A stretch of 64,000 bases of DNA from CAZRZN01 sp964604565 (lineage in GTDB: Bacteria > Pseudomonadota > Alphaproteobacteria > Rhodobacterales > Rhodobacteraceae): the NCBI GenBank assembly GCA_964604565.1, contig CAZRZN010000001.1, positions 12,603 to 76,602 of the forward strand, written 5' to 3'. How positions within the stretch are numbered: position 1 is the stretch's first letter; each line of letters starts with the position of its first letter. Under the pieces are notes generated by a model. That model was not told the DNA's origin. It saw only the letters and a program-made list of their open reading frames with translations, and did no database searches. Below, one piece after another: positions 35,784 to 44,664 of this stretch. Made by a program: the position numbers and the translations under genes.

Positions 35784-36393
35784 GGGCGAGGTCTCCGATT
35801 TCAAGGATTACAGCATTTGCGTCGGTTTTACTTTTATGCGGGGTGAAGGCGAAATGCCATCGCCTCTCTGCATCGGCTACTTCTTTTTCCCAAGTCTGGC
35901 CTTTCTGAAACAAGGCGTATCCATTGCTCGACAAGTGCCTGGATGCAAAATCCAAAAGCTGGGGCAAAGGTGCGAGCGCCCGCGCAGACAAAACATCTGC
36001 CTGACGTGAGTCAAGCGTCTCAATTCTTTGAGAAAAAACTCTCGCTGTGATACCAGTTACCCTGAGTACATTTCGCAGGAATGTTGCCTTCCGCATGTCA
36101 GATTCAATCATTTCGACTTCGGTGTCTGGTGATATCTGCGCAAGGATGATCGCTACGACCAGCCCTGGAAAGCCGGCCCCACTCCCCATATCAACCCATC
36201 TATGGATCGGATGACGTGCGAGGTCCAGGAGTTGAGCGGAATCTTTGAAGTGGCGGACAGAAGCATTCTCCAGTGTAGTAGGACTTACAAGGTTTATGCT
36301 CTGGTTCCATTTTTTCAAAAGCTGCAAATAGTCATCAAGCCGCTGAGATGTTTCACGTGAAACATTCACTCCAACATCCCGCAGATCTATCAT
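35776..36393 (-). CDS. rsmG: 16S rRNA (guanine-527-N7)-methyltransferase RsmG (GidB)
   Basis: 205 residues. SAM motif I is [17 protein letters not shown] at 67-83, with [11 protein letters not shown] before it and [15 protein letters not shown] after, all family-typical. It methylates G527 of 16S rRNA. The start overlaps the mnmG stop (ATGA). A perfect parS palindrome is buried at codons 10-15 and encodes NVSRET, so the protein N-terminus is constrained by a segregation site. Confidence 0.97.
   Translation of the reverse strand: MIDLRDVGVNVSRETSQRLDDYLQLLKKWNQSINLVSPTTLENASVRHFKDSAQLLDLARHPIHRWVDMGSGAGFPGLVVAIILAQISPDTEVEMIESDMRKATFLRNVLRVTGITARVFSQRIETLDSRQADVLSARALAPLPQLLDFASRHLSSNGYALFQKGQTWEKEVADAERRWHFAFTPHKSKTDANAVILEIGDLAHV
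36349..36364. other. parS site 1 (perfect, inside rsmG)
   Basis: TGTTTCACGTGAAACA, an exact 16-base palindrome matching the bacterial chromosomal parS consensus. It lies about 1.4 kb upstream of parB and about 4.6 kb from the proposed origin. Confidence 0.95.
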
Positions 36394-38267
36394 ACGGCTT
36401 CCTTGCGCCCCTTTTGACGCAACTTCGCAAGTATCAAGGTCAGCGCCGCCGGTGTCATCCCGTCGATACGCCCCGCCTGCGCAATGGTTTCCGGTCGCGC
36501 TGCATCAAGCTTGCTCTTGAGTTCATTCGACAATCCCTGCAAACTCGCGTATGAAAAATCTGCAGGAATTACATGAGCTTCGTCCCTTTTCAGAACATCG
36601 ACGTCCCGAGCTTGGCGTTCAATGTAGTTCACATACAGTGCGTCTCTCTCAAGCTGACACGCGATGTCGTCGTCTAACTCATGCAAGCCTTCCGCTAGCG
36701 GCGTCAACGAACGGATTGTTACCCCTTTAAATGATAGCATCTGAAACGCGGTCCGCTTCGATCCATCACGCGCTACATCGAAACCCGCTTCCTTAAGGAC
36801 ATTGCTGCTGAATTTGACCGATTCGAGCAGAGTTCGTCCTTGCTCCAAAGCCGTTGCCTTGGTCGTAAAAGCCGCCTCCCGTTCGTCGGAAACCGCGCCC
36901 AAAGAAATGGCAACAGGGGTCAAGCGCTGGTCCGCATTATCAGCACGTAGAGACAATCTATATTCCGCCCTGCTCGTAAACATGCGGTAGGGCTCGTTCA
37001 CGCCACGCGTCGTAAGATCGTCGACCATGACCCCAATGTAGCTGTCCGTCCGGGAAAACCGGATCGGATCGCGCCCAAGTGACTCTGCGGCTGCGTTGAG
37101 CCCTGCCACGAGGCCCTGCGCCGCTGCCTCTTCATACCCCGTTGTGCCATTGATCTGACCAGCGAGAAATAGTCCAGAGACATTCCGAAGCGATAGACTG
37201 GCATTCAGGGCCCGTGGGTCGACATAGTCGTACTCAATTGCATAGCCAGGCTGCATGATTTCGGCTCTTTCAAGCCCGGGGATACTGCGAACATATTCTT
37301 CCTGCACGTCTTGTGGGAGCGACGTGGAAATGCCGTTCGGATAGATCGTCGGAACATCAAGGCCTTCAGGTTCAAGGAATATCTGATGCGACTCCTTTTC
37401 AGAAAATCGGACCACCTTGTCCTCAATGGATGGACAGTACCGCGGTCCCACGCCGTCGATCTGTCCACCGTACATGGCTGAGCGATCCAGGTTGTCACGT
37501 ATTATACGGTGCGTACGCTCGGTCGTGTGCGTGATCCCGCAGACAATCTGACGGGCCATCGGTTGCTTTGACAAAAATGAAAACAACACGGGATTGTCAT
37601 CACCTGGCTGCGTGTCGAGGCCGCTCCAGTCAATTGATCGCCCATCAAGGCGTGGAGGCGTTCCGGTCTTCAACCTTCCCAACTTCAGGTCCATATCGGA
37701 AATGCGCTCGGCGAGTCGTATCGAAGGTTCATCTCCCATTCGCCCACCCGGGTGCGTTTTATCACCTATGTGAATAACGCCACGCAGAAATGTTCCGCTG
37801 GTGAGGACAACCGTATTACCGGAAATCTTGGTATCATCGGCGAGAACGACGCCACTTACCCGCGTCGAGTACATTATGAAGTCAACGACTTCGCCTTCAA
37901 TAACGTGGAGAAGCGGATAGGAACCAATTTCTCTCTGCATTGCCTTGGCATAGAGTTTTCGATCCGCTTGGGTGCGTGGACCCTGAACCGCTGGCCCTTT
38001 CCGACGATTCAACAAGCGGAATTGTATCCCAGCCTCGTCTGCAACACGGCCCATCAGCCCATCCATCGCGTCAATTTCCCGAACAAGATGCCCTTTCCCA
38101 AGACCACCAATCGCAGGATTGCAGGACATGACACCCAGATCACCTTTCCGCAAGGTGATCAGCGCGGTGCGTGCGCCCATCCGCGCAGAGGCTGCGGCAG
38201 CTTCGGTTCCAGCGTGGCCGCCTCCAATCACGATCACATCAAAGGTATCATGTTTCACGTGAAACAC
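36390..38267 (-). CDS. mnmG: tRNA uridine-5-carboxymethylaminomethyl modification enzyme MnmG (GidA)
   Basis: 625 residues. The FAD-binding [10 protein letters not shown] is at residues 15-24, and family blocks include [38 protein letters not shown] and the [16 protein letters not shown] motif. With MnmE it builds the cmnm5 group on U34 of tRNAs. The first codons (MFHVKH) coincide with a perfect parS site, so start codon and ParB binding share bases. mnmE ends just upstream. Confidence 0.97.
   Translation of the reverse strand: MFHVKHDTFDVIVIGGGHAGTEAAAASARMGARTALITLRKGDLGVMSCNPAIGGLGKGHLVREIDAMDGLMGRVADEAGIQFRLLNRRKGPAVQGPRTQADRKLYAKAMQREIGSYPLLHVIEGEVVDFIMYSTRVSGVVLADDTKISGNTVVLTSGTFLRGVIHIGDKTHPGGRMGDEPSIRLAERISDMDLKLGRLKTGTPPRLDGRSIDWSGLDTQPGDDNPVLFSFLSKQPMARQIVCGITHTTERTHRIIRDNLDRSAMYGGQIDGVGPRYCPSIEDKVVRFSEKESHQIFLEPEGLDVPTIYPNGISTSLPQDVQEEYVRSIPGLERAEIMQPGYAIEYDYVDPRALNASLSLRNVSGLFLAGQINGTTGYEEAAAQGLVAGLNAAAESLGRDPIRFSRTDSYIGVMVDDLTTRGVNEPYRMFTSRAEYRLSLRADNADQRLTPVAISLGAVSDEREAAFTTKATALEQGRTLLESVKFSSNVLKEAGFDVARDGSKRTAFQMLSFKGVTIRSLTPLAEGLHELDDDIACQLERDALYVNYIERQARDVDVLKRDEAHVIPADFSYASLQGLSNELKSKLDAARPETIAQAGRIDGMTPAALTLILAKLRQKGRKEAV
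38251..38266. other. parS site 2 (perfect, overlapping the mnmG start)
   Basis: TGTTTCACGTGAAACA, an exact match that includes all but the first base of the mnmG ATG and its next codons. It is 2.7 kb left of the proposed origin. Confidence 0.95.
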
Positions 38268-38270
38268 TCC

Positions 38271-39551
38271 TTACTTGCCGATACAGAAACTTGAGAAAAT
38301 CTGGTCCAAGACATGTTCCACGTCCACGTGCCCGATCAACTGTTCAAGCTTGCGTTGCGAAATCCGTATTTCTTCACTCGTGATATCGTATACATCACTC
38401 CCCTCTGCAAGAAGATCCCGTGCCGTCTCAAGGTGGGCGTATCCCTCCATAAGCGCAACCCGGTGCCGTTCCCGGCTCGCCAAGCCCGCCCCCTGAACCA
38501 TGCCCAAAAGACGGTTCTCAATCTCATCCAAGAGTTCTCGAACACCGTGACCCGTCTTTCCGGAAATACCCCGAGAACCGCCAAGATCTCCTTTCGCCGT
38601 CCTGACGATATCCCCGGGTTTGACATCCAAAACAGGAACATCCCGCTCAGGAACCAGATGCACCCGCAAATCCGATGCTTTCGCACGTTCTTTTGCACGG
38701 GCGACACCTATCTGTTCAATCAAATCATCCGTTTCACGCAAACCGGCGGTATCCAAGATGGTCACAGCAAACCCACCTATTTCCATCCGCACTTCAATGA
38801 CATCTCGGGTGGTTCCGGCGATATCCGATGTTATCGCCGCCTCCCTCCCCGCCAAGTAGTTAAGTAGCGTTGACTTTCCAGCGTTTGTCGGTCCGACGAT
38901 CGCGATTTCAAAGCCTGTTCGAACCCGTTCCGCCGAGGCCAACCCTTGCAGTTCTACCCCAATCCCTTCCAGAACACCGGACAACAAATCCGCCACCTCG
39001 CCGGATACATCCACAGGCACGTCTTCATCGACGAAGTCTATCGTGGCTTCCAAAAGCGACACCGCGCGAATGATATCCCTTCGCCACTCTCCAACTCGAA
39101 CGGATAACGCTCCCGACAATAATCGCAGAGCCTGACGGCGTTGTTGTTCTGTTTCTGCCTCGATGAGATCTCCGAGGGCTTCCACCTGCGTCAGATCCAG
39201 ACGGCCGTTTTCAAGCGCACGGCGAGTGAATTCACCTGGATCTGCATGTCGAAATCCGGGTATCTCACCAAGATCGCGAAGCAAGGCTTGAATAACCGCT
39301 ATACTACCATGCACCTGGAATTCAGCAATCCGCTCACCGGTAAAGCTCGCACCCTTCTCAAAAATGAGAACAAGCGACTCATCAATGAAGTCACCTGTAT
39401 TTCCGATAAGACGCCGCACTGAGGCTTGTCGTGGCGTTGGCATGGATCCCGCCAAGCGGTCCACGGCCTCCCAAGCATCCGGCCCAGAGACCCGCACCAC
39501 CGAAACACCCGCTTTACCGGCCGCGCTCGCAAGAGCAAAGATGGTGTCCAT
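38271..39551 (-). CDS. mnmE: tRNA modification GTPase MnmE (TrmE)
   Basis: 426 residues. The N-terminal folate-binding domain starts MDTIFALASAAGKAGVSVVR with FTGERIAEFQVHGS and GEFTRRALENGRLDLTQVEA. The G domain has G1 GPTNAGKST, TTRD and DTAGLRE. The C-terminal CIGK gives the conserved cysteine needed for modification. It is shorter than the roughly 450 residues usual in the family but all motifs are present. ATG 39551 is preferred over a TTG two codons earlier. It lies between rho and mnmG. Confidence 0.96.
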   Translation of the reverse strand: MDTIFALASAAGKAGVSVVRVSGPDAWEAVDRLAGSMPTPRQASVRRLIGNTGDFIDESLVLIFEKGASFTGERIAEFQVHGSIAVIQALLRDLGEIPGFRHADPGEFTRRALENGRLDLTQVEALGDLIEAETEQQRRQALRLLSGALSVRVGEWRRDIIRAVSLLEATIDFVDEDVPVDVSGEVADLLSGVLEGIGVELQGLASAERVRTGFEIAIVGPTNAGKSTLLNYLAGREAAITSDIAGTTRDVIEVRMEIGGFAVTILDTAGLRETDDLIEQIGVARAKERAKASDLRVHLVPERDVPVLDVKPGDIVRTAKGDLGGSRGISGKTGHGVRELLDEIENRLLGMVQGAGLASRERHRVALMEGYAHLETARDLLAEGSDVYDITSEEIRISQRKLEQLIGHVDVEHVLDQIFSSFCIGK

Positions 39552-39558
39552 AGCCAAA

Positions 39559-40830
39559 TCAGCTGTTCATAGAGTCAAAGAATTCTGAGTTCGTCTTGGT
39601 CTGCTTCAATTTAGAGATCAGAAATTCCACCGCATCCGTTGTTCCCATCGGGTTCAAGATTCGCCGAAGAACAAATGTTTTTTGCAGGTCTCCCTTGTCG
39701 ACGAGCAACTCTTCCTTGCGGGTGCCAGATTTCAGAATATCCAGCGCCGGGAAAATCCTCTTGTCAGCCACTTTCCGGTCAAGGACAATCTCAGAGTTGC
39801 CAGTCCCTTTGAATTCTTCAAAGATAACCTCGTCCATCCTCGATCCTGTATCGATCAGAGCCGTTGCAATGATCGTCAGCGATCCACCCTCTTCGATGTT
39901 CCGCGCAGCCCCGAAGAAGCGCTTCGGCCGTTGCAGGGCGTTCGCATCGACACCACCGGTCAAAACCTTGCCCGAAGAAGGCACCACGGTGTTGAAGGCT
40001 CTACCAAGTCTTGTGATCGAATCCAAAAGGATCACAACATCTCGCTTATGCTCAACAAGCCGCTTTGCCTTTTCAATCACCATTTCCGATACAGCCACGT
40101 GCCGAGTTGCCGGCTCGTCAAAGGTGGAGGAAATGACCTCGCCCTTGACTGAGCGCTGCATGTCCGTCACTTCCTCCGGCCGCTCGTCGATGAGCAGGAC
40201 GATCAGGTAACATTCGGGATGGTTCTGTTCGATCGAATTGGCAATGTTCTGCAGAAGAACGGTTTTACCGGTTCTTGGTGGTGCAACAATCAGACCTCGC
40301 TGTCCTTTGCCGATCGGCGCGACCAGATCGATAATCCTTGCGGAGCGATCCTTGATCGTCGGATCCTCGATCTCCATCTTCAGCCGTTCGTCCGGATACA
40401 AAGGCGTGAGGTTGTCAAAGGCAATCTTGTGACGGGCGCGTTCTGGATCCTGGAAATTGATCTCTGCCACTGACACTAGGGCAAAATATCTTTCGTCACC
40501 GTCGGGCGCTTTCATCTCTCCCTGGATGGAATCACCGGTGCGCAGCGAATATTTTCTGATCATGTCAGGCGAAACATAAATATCGTCCGGCCCTGGCAGG
40601 TAGTTTGCTTCGGGGGACCGCAAGAAGCCGAACCCGTCCTGAAGCACCTCCAGAACGCCGTCGCCAAAGATGGTCCAGCCCTCATCCGCCCGCTCGCGGA
40701 GGATCTGGAACATCATCTCGCCCTTCCGCATGGTCGATGCATTCTCGACTTCCAGCTCTTCAGCCATCGCGAGAAGATCCTGGGGGCTTTTTGCCTTGAG
40801 ATCGGACAGGTTTAGTTTTTCTTCACTCAT
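39559..40830 (-). CDS. rho: Transcription termination factor Rho
   Basis: 423 residues. The N-terminal helix bundle is [20 protein letters not shown]. The cold-shock-like RNA-binding region [20 protein letters not shown] and the Walker [14 protein letters not shown] (about 182-194) follow. [14 protein letters not shown] and [14 protein letters not shown] complete the ATPase, and the Q/R loops are present. ATG 40830 gives the usual [11 protein letters not shown] beginning; a GTG seven codons upstream is less likely. Transcription runs away from the proposed origin. Confidence 0.97.
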   Translation of the reverse strand: MSEEKLNLSDLKAKSPQDLLAMAEELEVENASTMRKGEMMFQILRERADEGWTIFGDGVLEVLQDGFGFLRSPEANYLPGPDDIYVSPDMIRKYSLRTGDSIQGEMKAPDGDERYFALVSVAEINFQDPERARHKIAFDNLTPLYPDERLKMEIEDPTIKDRSARIIDLVAPIGKGQRGLIVAPPRTGKTVLLQNIANSIEQNHPECYLIVLLIDERPEEVTDMQRSVKGEVISSTFDEPATRHVAVSEMVIEKAKRLVEHKRDVVILLDSITRLGRAFNTVVPSSGKVLTGGVDANALQRPKRFFGAARNIEEGGSLTIIATALIDTGSRMDEVIFEEFKGTGNSEIVLDRKVADKRIFPALDILKSGTRKEELLVDKGDLQKTFVLRRILNPMGTTDAVEFLISKLKQTKTNSEFFDSMNS

Positions 40831-40851
40831 CGCATATGAGGTGTCACCCAC

Positions 40852-41356
40852 GGGCGCACGTTTCCTTGTCTAACGGGAGATGCAGGTCTTCGGACGAAGC
40901 CTGTAGATCGCGTAACGCATAGGCCCCGACAGTGTCAACTTGGTTCAGGTGAAAGGCTAACTTTCTTAAAAAGGAGTTAAATGAAAAGGTTTATGAAGGT
41001 TTAGTGTTTGGATTTTCTGGGGATTATTTTGTTTCCCACAAGGTTTCAAAGATGTCGCGGGTCGCGGGAGAAGTCTCTGGAAAACATGTGGGATTCACAG
41101 ATCAAAGCGAAATATTTCATTTACTTTACAATAACTTCCGAGATTCTTAATTAATTCTCATCTTGGGGACAAACAACTGAACAACCTTGCCGAAACAAGG
41201 GTTTTCCCTCTTCAGGACTTTTCCGCATCCACAGTCGGAGAAACCCGACCGACACCGGGCGAGACTTGCCTGCCATCCCCAAGCTTGCAACCCGGCGGCT
41301 TTTTCCTCAAAACCATCATCACGCCTGTGCACCCGTTTATGCTCGATATTATCCCC
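40852..41356. other. Putative chromosome replication origin (oriC) between rho and maf
   Basis: A gene-free, AT-rich stretch of about 0.5 kb from which rho-mnmE-mnmG-rsmG-parAB run left and maf-aroE-coaE-dnaQ run right. Visible elements are a perfect TTAA-N7-TTAA box (40966-40980) and two AAGGTTTA repeats exactly 10 bases apart (40986, 40996). Two GANTC sites lie at 41092 and 41142. DnaA-box-like 9-mers are TTTCCCACA (41032, two mismatches), GCATCCACA (41225, two) and TTATCCCCA (41349, one, touching the maf ATG). The Caulobacter origin lies in the corresponding place, beside the maf-aroE-coaE-dnaQ block. No exact TTATCCACA box was found, so the call rests mainly on context. A seven-codon frame (MKRFMKV, 40981-41004) with AAGGAG upstream also lies here. 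Confidence 0.6.
40966..40980. promoter_or_regulatory. CtrA-type box in the proposed origin
   Basis: TTAA AAAGGAG TTAA is a perfect full CtrA consensus (TTAA-N7-TTAA). In Caulobacter, CtrA sites in the origin repress initiation. The embedded AAGGAG could also be a Shine-Dalgarno for the seven-codon frame that follows. Confidence 0.6.
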
Positions 41357-41956
41357 ATGTCTGAAGACCTCATTCTCGCTTCCAGCTCCCGGATCCGCGC
41401 AGACATGCTGCGGGCGGCCGGTCTGCGAATTGAAATCGAATCGCCAAAGGTGGATGAGCAGAGCCTCAAAGCGGCTCTGCAGGCCGAAGAAGCACCCCCG
41501 CGCGATATCGCCGACACATTGGCAGAGGCCAAGGCGCGGAAGGTCAGCGCGCGCCATCCAGACAAACTTGTTCTGGGCTGTGATCAGGTTTTGGAAATCG
41601 ATCGCGAAATTCTGACGAAACCAGAATCTAAAAAGCAAGCCCGCGAACAACTTGTTCGCCTTCGCGGCCAAAAGCATCGCCTGCTTTCCGCCGCAGTGCT
41701 GTATGAGGATGCACAGCCGATCTGGCGACATGTCGGAACCGCTCGGTTGACGATGCGGAAGTTTTCCGACGACTACCTCGAGGCATACCTCCAACGGAAT
41801 TGGCCGGATGTCGCGACGTCAGTCGGCGGCTACAAGCTGGAGGCGGAGGGCGTCCGCCTTTTTTCCGTTGTGGAAGGGGACCATTTCACCATTCTTGGCT
41901 TGCCTCTCTTGGAATTGCTGAGTTATTTGACGAACAGAGGAACCCTTCCTGCATGA
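41357..41956 (+). CDS. maf: Maf-family nucleotide pyrophosphatase
   Basis: 199 residues. ILASSSRIRADMLRAAGL is the Maf N-terminal signature, KLVLGCDQVLEIDRE carries the catalytic acid region, and TSVGGYKLEAEGVRLF with FTILGLPLLELLSYL closes the fold. These enzymes hydrolyse non-canonical or canonical NTPs (dTTP, UTP or modified pyrimidines); the subtype is unclear. The ATG at MSEDLILAS is preferred by family alignment; an ATG six codons earlier (MLDIIP) is possible, and neither has a strong ribosome binding site. The stop overlaps aroE. Confidence 0.92.
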   Translation: MSEDLILASSSRIRADMLRAAGLRIEIESPKVDEQSLKAALQAEEAPPRDIADTLAEAKARKVSARHPDKLVLGCDQVLEIDREILTKPESKKQAREQLVRLRGQKHRLLSAAVLYEDAQPIWRHVGTARLTMRKFSDDYLEAYLQRNWPDVATSVGGYKLEAEGVRLFSVVEGDHFTILGLPLLELLSYLTNRGTLPA

Positions 41957-42786
41957 GCCTGCCACGCATCCCCCTTGCTGCGGTCATCGGGTCCCCCGTT
42001 GCCCATTCCCGCTCTCCACGTCTTTTTGCGCATTGGCTGAACGCGCTCGATCTGCCGGGCTATTATATCCCGGTTGAAGTTCCGGAAGAGAAGCTCGCCG
42101 AAACCATCCGCCTTTTGCCAGACCTGGGGTTCGTCGGGCTGAACGTGACCGTTCCCTATAAGGAAAAGGTGATGGAGATTGCCGATCTTGTCTCTGATCG
42201 GGCAACATTGATTGGCGCCTCAAACACGTTGATCTTTCGACAGGATGGCCGGATTCATGCTGACAATACAGATGGTTATGGCTTCATGGAAAACCTGCGG
42301 AACAATGCCTCGGACTGGCAACCAGCCGCTGGTCCTGTGACGGTGTTCGGGGCAGGGGGCGCGGCGCGTGCTGTCATTGCATCGCTTTTGGATGTGGGGG
42401 TTCCGGAAATCCGTCTGACTAATCGCACCCGCCTGCGGGCGGAAAAACTGGCAGATGACTTTGGACAGCGGGTGCGGGTTCATGACTGGGTCCAAGCCGG
42501 GAACATCATCGAGGGGTGCTCGACCGTGGTGAATACCACGGCGCTTGGAATGGCGGGCAAGCCGCAACTCAGGGTGCCGCTGGATGCGCTGGAACCCGGC
42601 ATGCTGGTCACCGATCTTGTCTATACCCCTCTGGAGACGCGGCTTCTCCGGGAGGGTCGCGCGCGGGGATGCATGGTGGTCGACGGTCTCGGGATGTTGC
42701 TTCACCAGGCTGTCCCGGGTTTCGAGCGGTGGTTCGGAACACGCCCGGAGGTAGACGAAGCGACACGCCAAGCCGTTCTGGGATGA
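41953..42786 (+). CDS. aroE: Shikimate dehydrogenase (NADP+)
   Basis: 277 residues. Reduces 3-dehydroshikimate in aromatic amino acid synthesis. Substrate-binding motifs VIGSPVAHSRSPRLFAHW and GLNVTVPYKEKVM (catalytic lysine), DNTDGYGF, then the Rossmann VTVFGAGGAARAVIASLL and LTNRTRLRAEKLA with the NADP-binding NRT. ATGA overlap with maf at the start, and the same overlap with coaE at the end. Confidence 0.96.
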   Translation: MSLPRIPLAAVIGSPVAHSRSPRLFAHWLNALDLPGYYIPVEVPEEKLAETIRLLPDLGFVGLNVTVPYKEKVMEIADLVSDRATLIGASNTLIFRQDGRIHADNTDGYGFMENLRNNASDWQPAAGPVTVFGAGGAARAVIASLLDVGVPEIRLTNRTRLRAEKLADDFGQRVRVHDWVQAGNIIEGCSTVVNTTALGMAGKPQLRVPLDALEPGMLVTDLVYTPLETRLLREGRARGCMVVDGLGMLLHQAVPGFERWFGTRPEVDEATRQAVLG

Positions 42787-43409
42787 GGTTCAAGCTGGGC
42801 CTGACCGGATCAATCGGCATGGGTAAATCCACCACGGCCGATATGTTTGCCAAGGCAGGGTGTGCGGTTTGGGATGCAGATGCCGCAGTCCATCGCATCT
42901 ACGCAAAGGGTGGCGCTGCAGTAGAGCCTCTGCGACAGATTTTCCCCGACGCGGTAGAAGATGGATCAGTCTCGAGACAAGCATTGAGACAGAAAATTGC
43001 GGCGGATGCCGATGCGCTGCAAAAGATTGAATCGATTGTGCATCCGCTGGTTCAGCAGGACCGGGAATCCTTTGTTTCATCTCATGCTGAGGCGATCGGC
43101 GTTTTCGACATACCGCTTTTGTTCGAAACGGGAGGAGATGCCCTGATGGACGCAACGGCTTGCGTGACGGTTTCACGTGAAACGCAAGAGACCCGCGTGC
43201 TTGCCCGGGGGACCATGACGGACGAGGATCTCGCGCGCGTCCTTGCGCGCCAGATGCCGAATGAGGAAAAATGCGCCCGTTCCAACTATGTGATTGAAAC
43301 AGACACACTTGAGCATGCGCGTGCGCAGGTGCAGAAGATCGTCGAAGATATCGAGCGGAGGTTGTCAGATGCGGGAGATCGTGCTGGACACGGAGACCAC
43401 GGGATTTGA
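42783..43409 (+). CDS. coaE: Dephospho-CoA kinase
   Basis: 208 residues. Final step of CoA synthesis. Walker A LGLTGSIGMGKSTTADMFA, then VWDADAAVHRIYAKGGAA, QKIESIVHPLVQ and VFDIPLLFETGGD, all standard. The C-terminal 13 or so codons overlap the start of dnaQ by 41 bases, more than the few-base overlaps elsewhere in the operon. A near-perfect parS site within the gene encodes TVSRET. Confidence 0.95.
   Translation: MRFKLGLTGSIGMGKSTTADMFAKAGCAVWDADAAVHRIYAKGGAAVEPLRQIFPDAVEDGSVSRQALRQKIAADADALQKIESIVHPLVQQDRESFVSSHAEAIGVFDIPLLFETGGDALMDATACVTVSRETQETRVLARGTMTDEDLARVLARQMPNEEKCARSNYVIETDTLEHARAQVQKIVEDIERRLSDAGDRAGHGDHGI
43169..43184. other. parS-like site 3 (inside coaE)
   Basis: GGTTTCACGTGAAACG has a perfect 14-base palindromic core and differs from the consensus only at the two outermost bases. 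It lies about 2 kb to the right of the proposed origin, so candidate sites flank the origin on both sides. Confidence 0.75.
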
Positions 43410-44097
43410 ACCGGGGCAGGGGGATCGCATCGTCGAGATCGGTGCGCTGGAACTTTATAACCACGTCCCTACGGGAAAGACCTATCACCAGTATATCAAC
43501 CCGGAACGTGGGATGCCCGACGATGCCTTTGGGGTCCATGGGATCGGTCCGGATCTTCTGTCTGTTCCGCGTCCACCGAACCCGGGTGAGGTCACACTCA
43601 GGGACAAGCCGGTCTTTGCCCAGATTGTCGACGAATTTCGCGCTTTTATCGGTGACTCCAAGCTGGTGATCCACAATGCCGCATTTGATGTGAAGTTCCT
43701 CAACGCAGAGCTGAAATGGACAAATCGTCCTTTGCTGCCTCAGGACTGTGCCATCGACACATTGGATATGGCGCGCCGCCGGTTTCCTGGATCCCCCGCA
43801 TCCCTTGACGCGCTGTGTCGCCGTTTCAGCATCGACAACTCATCCCGCAGTTTGCATGGCGCGCTGCTGGACAGCGAGATCCTTGCAGAAGTTTATTTGG
43901 AGCTCATCGGTGGAAAGCAACCAGATTTCGGGCTGACGACCAATGACGGGACGAGCCAGATAAACGGCGCGGACACCGTATGGAGAGCCCGCGCCAGAAG
44001 TAAGCCGCTTCCGCCCAGAGTAACTGAAAATGAAAAGGCGGCTCACGCCGCCTTCATAGAAAAGCTTGGTAGTGATGCGCTCTGGACAAAGGCGTGA
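43369..44097 (+). CDS. dnaQ: DNA polymerase III epsilon subunit (3'-5' proofreading exonuclease)
   Basis: 242 residues. ExoI motif IVLDTETTGFEPGQGDRIVE at 4-23, ExoII in LVIHNAAFDVKFLN, ExoIII in SLHGALLDSEILAEVYLEL; the Asp, Glu and His needed for metal catalysis are all visible. The extra loop PPNPGEVTLRDKP is common in alphaproteobacteria. GGAGG 8 bases before the ATG fixes a start inside coaE. A hairpin within the last 20 codons doubles as the secB terminator. Confidence 0.96.
   Translation: MREIVLDTETTGFEPGQGDRIVEIGALELYNHVPTGKTYHQYINPERGMPDDAFGVHGIGPDLLSVPRPPNPGEVTLRDKPVFAQIVDEFRAFIGDSKLVIHNAAFDVKFLNAELKWTNRPLLPQDCAIDTLDMARRRFPGSPASLDALCRRFSIDNSSRSLHGALLDSEILAEVYLELIGGKQPDFGLTTNDGTSQINGADTVWRARARSKPLPPRVTENEKAAHAAFIEKLGSDALWTKA
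44024..44054 (-). terminator. secB intrinsic terminator embedded in the dnaQ 3' end
   Basis: Read on the minus strand, AAGGCGGC-GTGA-GCCGCCTT forms an 8-bp stem followed by TTCATTTTCAG, about 55 bases after the secB stop. On the plus strand the same bases encode EKAAHAAF of DnaQ. Confidence 0.7.
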
Positions 44098-44109
44098 CCG
44101 CCAGCTTGC

Positions 44110-44610
44110 TCAGGAGGCGGGAGTTTCGCCAGCAGGTTGCTTTGCTGCCTGCCGCCGCGCCAGTTCGTTGCGATACAAAGCGAGGAAGTCGATCGTCTCG
44201 AGATTCAGCGGCGGGAAACCGCCGTCGCGGGACACGTCGGACACAATCCGCCGAACAAAGGGGAACAGCATCCTCGGGCACTCGATCAGCAGGAAAGGGT
44301 GCAGTTGGTCTTCGGGAACGTTTTCAATGTTGAAGACGCCGGTATAGTCCAACTCAAGAATGAACAGCATGTCGCCGCTCTCCTTGGCCTTTGACTCCAC
44401 CTTTAGTTTCATCACGACTTCGTATTGGTTCTCCGCGCTCCGCTTCTTGGCGTCAAGGTTCACCTGAACCTGAACGTCGGGCTGCACTTCACCACTTACA
44501 CCTTTCTGCGAAAGAATGTTTTCAAAGGAAAGGTCCCGTATGAATTGTGCGAGGACGCTCATTTTCGGCTGCTGTGGGGCCGTTTGGCCCGCGCCGTTTG
44601 TCTCTGCCAT
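44110..44610 (-). CDS. secB: Protein-export chaperone SecB
   Basis: 166 residues. Keeps preproteins export-competent and hands them to SecA. Typical sequence: SVLAQFIRDLSFENI, EVVMKLKVESK, LELDYTGVFNIENV, LLIECPRMLFPFVRRIV and DVSRDGGFPPLNLETIDFLALY. GGGAGACC before the ATG. It is convergent with dnaQ, 12 bases apart, and is followed on the same strand (upstream) by fxsA. Confidence 0.96.
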   Translation of the reverse strand: MAETNGAGQTAPQQPKMSVLAQFIRDLSFENILSQKGVSGEVQPDVQVQVNLDAKKRSAENQYEVVMKLKVESKAKESGDMLFILELDYTGVFNIENVPEDQLHPFLLIECPRMLFPFVRRIVSDVSRDGGFPPLNLETIDFLALYRNELARRQAAKQPAGETPAS

Positions 44611-44664
44611 GGATGGTCTCCCGATAAATACCGCTTGGACGAATAGCAGCGCCGGATGGAACGC

